From Streptomyces sp. NRRL S-646 (GTDB lineage: Bacteria; Actinomycetota; Actinomycetes; Streptomycetales; Streptomycetaceae), in the NCBI RefSeq assembly GCF_000720765.1, contig NZ_JODC01000007.1, forward strand, positions 930,001-994,000: a DNA stretch of 64,000 nucleotides. Direction: 5' to 3'. A program made the translations under genes and the position numbers. Below are positions 32,766-39,587 of the stretch, one piece after another. The notes beneath the pieces were generated by a model that made no database searches, was not told where the DNA came from, and was given only the letters and a program-made list of their open reading frames with translations. Positions within the stretch are counted from its first letter, which is position 1. Each line of letters starts with the position of its first letter.

Positions 32766-33083
32766 TCATGGTGCCAGAGCGGCGGCGAATGCCAGTTCGC
32801 CGGTCGCGTTGAGTTCGGCGAGCAGGATTCGGTGCAGCTGGTCGAAGACGCTGGCCTGCTGCCAGCGTTCCAGGCGCCGCCAGCAGGTCTGCCCGGAGCC
32901 GAAGCCCAGCTCCAGGGGCAGGAGTTGCCAGGCTATGTCGTTGTGGAGCACGTACAGGATGCCCTGCAGACACAGCCGGTCCGCCACCGGCCGAGGCCCC
33001 GGTGATTTCTCCGGCCACGGAGGCAGCAGCGGCTCGATCAGCATCCACAAGTCGTCATCCACGATCCACGGCCGAGCACTCAC
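32766..33083 (-). pseudogene. IS5-family transposase, N-terminal fragment
   Basis: 105 residues beginning MSARPWIVDDDLWMLIEPLLPPWPEKSPGP, with RLCLQGILYVLHNDIAWQLLP and GFGSGQTCWRRLERW. This is the DUF4096-type N-terminus of IS5/IS1647-like transposases. It ends GELAFAAALAP where relatives continue with the first catalytic Asp (…DGSHIRAKKGG), so the DDE core is missing. Confidence 0.75.
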
Positions 33084-33320
33084 ACCCTCCCGAACGGCCG
33101 AACCGTCACATCGGTCACGCCCGACCAGGGCACCTCAACAAGATCGTGTTACGAGCTCTTGGCGGAGTACTCGCCGACCAGGTCAGCTATCGCTTCGCCC
33201 TGTCGATCGGACTGTCCGGAGCAGTCATCCAGGCACTCGTATCGCGGGCGGTGAGCGCTGCTGTGGCGGTGGTCATCGGTCCTCCGCTGGTTTACTTCCT
33301 GACCCCTTCCAGGGGTAGCT
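33084..33320. other. Intergenic remnant, nothing recognised
   Basis: Between the IS5 piece and the chimeric remnant. A hydrophobic plus-strand frame (ALVSRAVSAAVAVVIGPPLVYFL, up to 33300) could be the end of a membrane protein, but it has no start, no family likeness and mixed codon use. I cannot support a gene. Confidence 0.4.
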
Positions 33321-33974
33321 CTAAGAACGGGGTTTTAGCGTGCAGAAGCCGGTGTCGCCGTGGTCGAACTGACGGGTGACGTCGGCGGGGTCGCCGATCC
33401 ACACCGGCGCGTCGCCCCGTATCGCCTCGTACACCGTCGGGTTGGCGTGCACCGCCTCCTCGCCGACCACGACCGAGCCCGGCAGCAGGGCGCCGAGGGC
33501 CTTGGTGAGCTGTTGCTCGGCGAGCCGGTCGGCGTCCGTCACCAGGTTGTGCGGTCCGCTCTTCTGGTCGACCTCGTGCGCGGCGAGCTACCGGAAGCGG
33601 GGCATGATCTCGGCCGCGACCGCCTTGCGGACCGCGAACGCGCCGGGTACGGCGGCGGCGAGCGGCCCCGTCCCGGGTACCAGCTCCAGGCCGAGCCCCC
33701 GGTAGTGCGCGACCGTCGCCCCGGCCGGCGCGACGCCCTGCCCGCACAGCACCCGCACCTCGCCGCCCGCCGGGGCGAGCAGGATCGGCGCCTCCCCGGC
33801 CGGACCGTTGAGATGCGGCTCGACGACATGCAGCACAAACGCACCCGCCACAGCCGCGTCATAGGCGTTCCCACCGTCTTCCAGCACGGCCATCGCCGAC
33901 TGCGAGGCCAGCCAGTGGGTGGAGGACACCATGCCGAAGGTGCCGCTCAGGGTGGGACGAGTCGTGAATCGAAT
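33321..33974 (-). pseudogene. Chimeric gamma-glutamyltransferase / inositol monophosphatase remnant
   Basis: One frame. The first ~110 residues are the start of a gamma-glutamyltranspeptidase (TTRPTLSGTFGMVSSTHWLA, GGNAYDAAVAGAFVLHVVEPHLNGP). Near 33640 it passes into an inositol-monophosphatase-like start (AVAAEIMPRFR-stop-LAAHEVDQKSGPHNLVTDADR, then GSVVVGEEAVHA and APVWIGDPADVTRQF). An in-frame TAG at 33588 interrupts it, and the phosphatase part ends after GDTGFCTL. The usual DPVDGT metal motif is DPADVT here, so it would be dead anyway. It is a recombination product plus decay. Confidence 0.65.
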
Positions 33975-34021
33975 ATCTGACCTCGGCGGTTGTGAACGTC
34001 GGTGAATCTCCGTCTTACTGT

Positions 34022-35296
34022 CTATCGCACCGGCCTGTCCGCGGTACCGGGCCTCGGACCAGGCGAACCGGCCACCGCCGAGGAGTCGTTCGCCGCGGCC
34101 GAGATCTCGTGACATCTGCCGGGCCACAGATGCCGTACCTCACGCAGCCCGACACCTGACCGGTTGCCGGTCACACCTGGCCGGTTCGGATCATGCCGCG
34201 CGGGGACTCCGAAGCCGACGCTGCGCTGCAGCCGGGTCACGGCGACCACGGCGAGGGCCGCCCGCAGGGTGCACAGGCCCCGCAGACCGTCGGGGCGCTG
34301 GCCGGTGAGCTGCGCGATCCGCTGCAGACGACGGTCCAGCGTGTTGCGGTGGATGCCCAGGCGCGCACAGGCACGATGACGGACACCGTCGGCGGCAATG
34401 AGGGCGGTCAGGGTGTCCCAGAGCACGGGGTGCTCGTGCAGCGGCTCCACCATGGCGAGCAGCCGCTCCGAGACGGCCGGGGTCTCCGCGGCGCCGTACT
34501 CCACCAGGACGTCGTCGAGTTCATATACGCCCGGCGGGCAGGCGAGCGCGAGCAGCGTGGCACAGATGCCGTCCGCGACGGACACTCCACCCGCGTCCGG
34601 CACGGCCTGCACCCCCGGGGCGTGGGGGGTCGAGGCCTGCCAGTGCACCGCGATCCATACATCGCCCGGAAGGTCGCCATGCGCCTTGCGGGCCACGGCG
34701 ACCGCCTCGTCCTGATCGGCCGCGGGCAGCACCACACGAACGCCTTCGTCGGAGGCCAGCACCATCGCGGCGGCATGGTTCCGGAACGCCTGGTCGATGT
34801 CGGCGAGCGTGCAGGAGGGCCCGTGCACGGCCAGCATCGCGCGGGCCCCGGCGGCACGCTCGGGGATGCGCTGCACGGGGGCCCGCCCCGATGACACCGG
34901 GTCGGTCTCGGGGTCGCTCTCGGACTGGAAGAAGCCACAGTTCAGTTCCCGCCCCACCCGGCGGCCGGCGTCACCCAGCCTCAGCACCATGACCTCGTGC
35001 GTCAGAGCATCCTGGCCATGTCCGCCGACCGTGCAGCGATTGATGAGGTGACGCGTCATGCCCCACACCATGCTGAGCAACTCGTCGACGGACCCGCCAC
35101 GTTGCGCCCACGCCCGGCCTTCGGCGCGGATGCGAGCGACGCTCTGCGCGCTCCATTCCCCATGGCCGGACACCACCTCGGTCAGGGCCGAGAAGATCTC
35201 CCATCGGACTCTGCGGCGCGCGTCATCGACTTCGTCGTCCCCCTGTGACGCGGACAGTGGGTGAAGGTCAGGTATCGCCCCCGCGCATGTCGTCAT
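34022..35296 (-). CDS. PucR-type helix-turn-helix regulator
   Basis: 424 residues. The C-terminal third carries the PucR/CdaR helix-turn-helix RACARLGIHRNTLDRRLQRIAQLTGQ (about 315-340), preceded by a GGDEF-like-fold region of the kind found in this family (ALACPPGVYELDDVLVEYGA; LHEHPVLWDTLTALI). The N-terminal ~130 residues are helical (RWEIFSALTEVVSG) and may sense a metabolite. After the motif there is an unusual ~75-residue tail. The 3' end reaches the chimeric remnant. Divergent from the response regulator gene across 186 bp. ATG 35296 has no convincing ribosome site. Confidence 0.8.
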   Translation of the reverse strand: MTTCAGAIPDLHPLSASQGDDEVDDARRRVRWEIFSALTEVVSGHGEWSAQSVARIRAEGRAWAQRGGSVDELLSMVWGMTRHLINRCTVGGHGQDALTHEVMVLRLGDAGRRVGRELNCGFFQSESDPETDPVSSGRAPVQRIPERAAGARAMLAVHGPSCTLADIDQAFRNHAAAMVLASDEGVRVVLPAADQDEAVAVARKAHGDLPGDVWIAVHWQASTPHAPGVQAVPDAGGVSVADGICATLLALACPPGVYELDDVLVEYGAAETPAVSERLLAMVEPLHEHPVLWDTLTALIAADGVRHRACARLGIHRNTLDRRLQRIAQLTGQRPDGLRGLCTLRAALAVVAVTRLQRSVGFGVPARHDPNRPGVTGNRSGVGLREVRHLWPGRCHEISAAANDSSAVAGSPGPRPGTADRPVR

Positions 35297-35482
35297 GTCC
35301 GGACAGCCAAGTCCACAAAGTTCAGAGTTACATCAAAGTCCGGTCAGAAAGCGATCGGAGTACGAAGCCAAGGGATCATCCCTGTGCCATCATGACCACG
35401 AGGGCATGCGACCTCCATCCCCCCTGATCAGGCCGAAGGTTTCGACGGCAACGGGTTCGACCGACTTCATGGTGCGCACACG

Positions 35483-36208
35483 ATGAACAAGAGCGACACG
35501 TCCGCGAAGACGACTGTGCTCGTCGTGGAGGACGAGTCCGGCATCGCCTCCATGCTCACCATGGCGCTGCAGTTCCTCGGATTCGAGGTGGTCACCGCCG
35601 ACCGGGGGGCCAAGGCGCTCACTCAAGCCGCTCAGCACGCCCCGGATGTGATCCTGCTGGATGTCGTGCTGCCCGACATGGACGGCTTCGAGGTCTGCCG
35701 GCGCCTCCGGGAGGCGGGTGTCAGCGCCCCCGTCCTGTTCGTGACCGCCCGGGACACCGTGCAGGACAAGGTCCGCGGCCTCGAACTCGCCGACGACTAC
35801 GTCACCAAACCGTTCGACCTCAACGAGGTGGTGGCACGGATCCGGGCCGTCATGCGCCGCGGACGCGAGCTGACACCGTCCAACGGCCCCAGGCTGCGGG
35901 CGGGGTGGGTGGAGCTGGACCAGGACACCCGCGAGGTCTGGCAGCACGGCCGGCCGGTGCAGTTGTCCTCCACGGAGTTCGCGTTGCTGCGATATCTGCT
36001 GGAGAACGCCGACCAGGTCATCTCCAAGGCACAAATGCTCGACAGCGTATGGAGTTACGACTTCCAGGGTGAGTCGGCCATCGTCGAGACCTACATCTAC
36101 TATCTGCGTCGCAAACTCGGCGACACCGAACAAAAGCTCATCCGCACCGTTCGCGGGGCGGGCTATCTGCTGCGCACGACGCCTTCCACACATTTCACGA
36201 AGGGCTGA
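35483..36208 (+). CDS. OmpR/PhoB-family response regulator
   Basis: 241 residues. Receiver domain: VLVVEDESGIASML (acidic pocket), phosphoacceptor in VILLDVVLPDMDG, Thr in VLFVTARDT and Lys in YVTKPFDLNEV. The winged helix at ~135-235 has LSSTEFALLRYLLENADQVISKAQML and VETYIYYLRRKLG. One oddity: the loop before DDYVTKPF reads GLELADDYV, one residue shorter than the usual GLxLGADDYV. The gene is 4 bp from the kinase gene and surely its partner. The start ATG 35483 has a poor ribosome site. Confidence 0.93.
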   Translation: MNKSDTSAKTTVLVVEDESGIASMLTMALQFLGFEVVTADRGAKALTQAAQHAPDVILLDVVLPDMDGFEVCRRLREAGVSAPVLFVTARDTVQDKVRGLELADDYVTKPFDLNEVVARIRAVMRRGRELTPSNGPRLRAGWVELDQDTREVWQHGRPVQLSSTEFALLRYLLENADQVISKAQMLDSVWSYDFQGESAIVETYIYYLRRKLGDTEQKLIRTVRGAGYLLRTTPSTHFTKG

Positions 36209-36212
36209 GGCG

Positions 36213-37733
36213 ATGCCCACCGAAGCCGGCGCCGCCCAGAGCCGTCGCAAGGGCGGGGCGGGCCGGTCCGACACGGCCCGTAAGCGCATGTCCCGCCGGT
36301 CCGACAAGACGGGCAAGACCGGCAAGTTCCTGTCGCGCAGGCTCACTCGGGGCTTCCTCGCGACCACCGCGTTCGGCGTGCTCGGCGCCGGCGTCTCCTG
36401 CGTGCTCACGCTTTCGTACTGTCTGCGGGACCACACCGACCAGCAGATCGTCCAGAATCACCATTTCCGGCTGCAGGCGCTGCGCGCGGGGAACGGTCTG
36501 CTGCCGGCCATGGACGGATCCGCATCCGTGGTGATCGACGCCAAAGGTGCCGTACGGCTTTCGACCGGGGCCACGTCCCTCATCGGAAACCGGCCCATCC
36601 CGGCTGCGGAGTTGCGCGAACGGGCCGCCTTCGGCCGTCCCGCGGCGGTGGCCGACCGATCGGCCCGGGCCATGGTGAGCCGCCTGCCGGGCGGTACCTA
36701 CCTCGTGACCGCCCGGTCGACGGCCTCGGACGAGGCGACCGTGAAGACACTGGTGGGCATCGAGACCGCCATCAGCATCCCTCTGATCGCCGTGCTGCTG
36801 TGCGGCGCCCTTCGGAACAGCCGATCGGTCCTGGCCCCTCTGCGCGACCTGTCGCGCAGCGCCCGGCGGATCGCGGAGGGCAGTGATGAGCCGCTGGAGC
36901 GCATGCCGGTCGTGACGCAGCCGCTGAGGGAGTTGCAGGGTACGGCCGACACCCTCAACTACCTGCTGCGCCGCATCGAGGAGGGGTCCGTGCGACACCG
37001 GCAGGAGGAGAGCAGGCTGTGCGAACTCGTCGGCGCCGCCAGTCATGAACTGCGCTCTCCGCTCACCGCCATCACCGGGTACGCGCAACTGGCCCGGCTA
37101 GGGGGGCTGGACGACCCACACCGCCTGGACCAGGCGATGGAGCAGGTCGAACAGGAGACCTCGCGCATGACCTGCCTGGTCGAGGATCTGCTGCTGCTGG
37201 CCCGGGCGAGTCACGGCCGAATACTCGAACAGCGTCCGGTTGACCTGGCCGAGCTCTGCGTCCAGGCGGTGGCCGACGCTCAGCCCCCCGGCGCCCGGCG
37301 CACCGTGGCCTGTGTGGTGGAGTCCGCCACACATCTGGTGGCGGGCGACCGGCGCCGGCTGGAGCAGGCGGTCGGCAATCTGCTCGCCAACATATGTGTC
37401 CACACCTCCGAGGACACCTCGGCCGAGGTTCGGCTGCACTTGAAAGGAGACCGGCATGTCATCGATGTCATCGACGACGGCCCCGGTGTCCCGGAGACCG
37501 TGCGGGAGCGCATCTTCGAGCCCTTCTTCCGCGCGGAGACCGCCACAGCGCCGGGCCCGGCCCCCAGCCCGGGCCGCGGACTGGGGCTGAGTGTGGCGGC
37601 GGCGGTGGTCCAGGCACACGGCGGTCACATCGGACTCGAACCGTCCGAGCGGGGCGCGTGGTTCCGTGTCAGCCTGCCCGCCCTCGAAGGGCGGCGCCGC
37701 GTCGACGCGACGCCACCGGTGGCGCTCCCCTGA
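36213..37733 (+). CDS. Membrane sensor histidine kinase
   Basis: 506 residues: basic N-terminus, helix 1 (FLATTAFGVLGAGVSCVLTLSY, ~48-69), a ~120-residue outside loop, helix 2 (LVGIETAISIPLIAVLLCGAL, ~183-203), HAMP-like segment, dimerisation box ASHELRSPLTAITGYAQLA (phospho-His), and the ATPase with N box (LEQAVGNLLANICVH), DDGPGVPE and GRGLGLSVAAAVVQAHGG. It pairs with the response regulator just upstream. The signal is unknown; such pairs next to PKS clusters are often cluster-linked regulators, which is inference. ATG 36213 follows GAGG. Confidence 0.93.
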   Translation: MPTEAGAAQSRRKGGAGRSDTARKRMSRRSDKTGKTGKFLSRRLTRGFLATTAFGVLGAGVSCVLTLSYCLRDHTDQQIVQNHHFRLQALRAGNGLLPAMDGSASVVIDAKGAVRLSTGATSLIGNRPIPAAELRERAAFGRPAAVADRSARAMVSRLPGGTYLVTARSTASDEATVKTLVGIETAISIPLIAVLLCGALRNSRSVLAPLRDLSRSARRIAEGSDEPLERMPVVTQPLRELQGTADTLNYLLRRIEEGSVRHRQEESRLCELVGAASHELRSPLTAITGYAQLARLGGLDDPHRLDQAMEQVEQETSRMTCLVEDLLLLARASHGRILEQRPVDLAELCVQAVADAQPPGARRTVACVVESATHLVAGDRRRLEQAVGNLLANICVHTSEDTSAEVRLHLKGDRHVIDVIDDGPGVPETVRERIFEPFFRAETATAPGPAPSPGRGLGLSVAAAVVQAHGGHIGLEPSERGAWFRVSLPALEGRRRVDATPPVALP

Positions 37734-38147
37734 GCCGAAGCCGGACAGGGTCCCCCCTCACCACATCGGCCGGGCAGCCGCGGCACGGCAGGTAGCAGAA
37801 CGAAGGATTCCCCTGGTTTCAGGGATTCCCCTAGTCTTCGAGGGCCGGGCTCGTCGGACACGACCCGCGGCGTGGTAGCCCCGCGACGAGGCTGAGGCAA
37901 GGCCAGGTGGCAGGCCACCGGAGCGGTCCGGGACACCGGCGGAGGCCTTGAGCAGTGCTTTCGGCCTGCCGTCGAGGTGGCCCTCCACCCTTCCGACATG
38001 TGCGTGTCTGGCTGTCAATGGCAGTAGCGCTGCGAACCACGCCGGTCTTACTGATCACCCCTGATATGAACCGACCTTGGGTATGGTGCGGCCAAGTAAG
38101 GCTTCTTCTCGCGCAGCTTCGATGCCGCGACGCTGATCGGACGGTTA
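37734..38147 (+). other. 414-bp intergenic region before the orphan kinase
   Basis: No gene is supported. It contains the direct repeat GGATTCCCCT at 37805-37814 and 37823-37832 (18-bp period) and, nearer the kinase, the A/T-richer string CTTACTGATCACCCCTGATA (38047 onward) with a possible extended -10 (GGTATGGT, 38083-38090). Confidence 0.45.
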
Positions 38148-39089
38148 GTGGACCATCAACGGACCCGTGAGCAGAGCGGCGTGTCGACACTCCGCCTCTC
38201 GAACGCGGCACGGTCCCGGCGCGGTTGCGTGGTGATCGGGGTCCTGTTCCCCGTGGTCGCCTACTTCCTGCAATCCGGATCCGCCCTGCGAGTCCCCGTT
38301 CCGCACGGGCTCCTCAGACTGGCGCTGATACTCCTGCCGTTACTCGCGGGTCTCGGGTTGGGCGCCCAGCTGCGAAGGGAGCGCGACACCCGCCGTAAGA
38401 CCGAGCATCGGCTGCTGGAGTTCCTCGCCACCGCGGGGCACGAGTTACGCACTCCCCTCACCGCGATCTCCGGCTATATCCAGTTGGCCCAAATGGGCGG
38501 CCTGGCCGATGTGGAGAAGTTCGACCTGGCCATATCCCGCATGGCGGACGAGGCCCGCCGCATGTCGGCACTCCTCGACGAGTTGGCCCTGCTCGCCAAG
38601 ATCGGCCTGGGCCAACCGCTGCGTCGTGAACCGGTGAACCTGGCACGCCTCTGCCGTGAAGTGGTGGCCGACGCCCGGGCCTGCTCCCCGCATCATCCGA
38701 TCCGGCTGACGATACTGCCGGGCAACCACTCGGTCATCGGCGACAGGGACCGCCTCTACCAGGCTGTCGCCAACCTGTTGGCCAATGTGCGTCATCACAC
38801 GCCCCATGGCACGCGCACAGCAGTAGGCCTGGGCACGGAGGAGGGCTACCGGGTCATCGAGGTGATCGACGACGGCCCGGGCGTACCTGTCGAGTTGCGC
38901 GGCTCGGCCTTCGAGCGGTTCGTCCATGGCAGGCAGGCGACAGCCGCCCACGTTCCGGACGATGCCGCGGGTGGTGGAAACGGCCTGGGACTGAGCGTCG
39001 TCGCGGCCATCGTCACCGCGCACGGCGGCAAGGTGACCCTCGATTCCACCTACCGCGGGGCATGGTTCCGCATTCGACTACCTGCCTGA
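38148..39089 (+). CDS. Orphan histidine kinase with two TTA codons
   Basis: 313 residues from GTG 38148 (GTG 38181 is an alternative; neither has a strong ribosome site). Two hydrophobic segments (VVIGVLFPVVAYFL and LLRLALILLPLLAGLGLGAQL) with almost nothing outside, then AGHELRTPLTAISGYIQLAQ (phospho-His), a Asn box in AVANLLANVRHHT, DDGPGVPVE and GNGLGLSVVAAIVTAHGG. Its catalytic half closely resembles that of the kinase upstream, so it looks like a duplicate that lost its sensor. Leucine codons TTA at 38340-38342 and 38445-38447 make it dependent on the bldA tRNA. No response regulator follows. Confidence 0.88.
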   Translation: MDHQRTREQSGVSTLRLSNAARSRRGCVVIGVLFPVVAYFLQSGSALRVPVPHGLLRLALILLPLLAGLGLGAQLRRERDTRRKTEHRLLEFLATAGHELRTPLTAISGYIQLAQMGGLADVEKFDLAISRMADEARRMSALLDELALLAKIGLGQPLRREPVNLARLCREVVADARACSPHHPIRLTILPGNHSVIGDRDRLYQAVANLLANVRHHTPHGTRTAVGLGTEEGYRVIEVIDDGPGVPVELRGSAFERFVHGRQATAAHVPDDAAGGGNGLGLSVVAAIVTAHGGKVTLDSTYRGAWFRIRLPA

Positions 39090-39587
39090 GTCACACGACG
39101 ACGTCCGCCCCGGCGGCTTCTCAAATCCATGGGCAGGAGTCGACAACTGATGGAAAAACAAAGCGCTTCCCCACCCTCGGCCGCAAATTCTCCCGACCCG
39201 AGGGCGCTCTCGGACCGGACCGCAAGGGATGGATCGAACGCCACACCTCCCCCCTCTTCACATATCCTACAAACTCGACCGAGACGCGCACCACACCCAC
39301 AGACCGCCCCCTGACCAGCCTTGCATGTCGCAATAACGGGACGGATCGGATGAACAAGACACAAATCCGCGCCGCAACAGGTGACATCTCGTCCTCCTGA
39401 AGTCGGCGCGACACCCGTCAGCACATTCAGGCCGGCCAGTAATTCACACAACAGACACAGCCAAGAAGCTAGATCGGCTACGATCCTGGACATTGTCTAA
39501 CTGCAAGGATCCGAGATTGAAGCGCCGACATCCCCTCGGACAAAGCGCCTGCCTTTTCCCCGTCCCACCTCGCACAGAGCCCATCAA
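39090..39587 (+). other. 498-bp A/T-richer intergenic region
   Basis: Clearly lower in G+C than its flanks, with several short A/T runs (GATGGAAAAACAAAGC, CATATCCTACAAACTC). No coding frame shows the codon bias of this genome. Near the LAL gene a -10-like TACGAT (39480-39485) and the string GGACATTGTCTAACTGC lie about 100 bp before the start. It is probably the promoter and regulator-binding region for the LAL genes. Confidence 0.5.

Noticed and set aside
33084..33320. Membrane protein gene in the hydrophobic plus-strand frame
   Set aside because: It has no start codon in context, no family likeness, and continues into non-coding text after 33300; listed only as a remnant stretch.
39121..39414. 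Minus-strand frame of 97 codons (an internal ATG near 39381 has a good-looking GGAGG)
   Set aside because: It lies in A/T-richer promoter-like DNA, has a TTA codon, many rare codons and no likeness; it would sit over the LAL promoter region.
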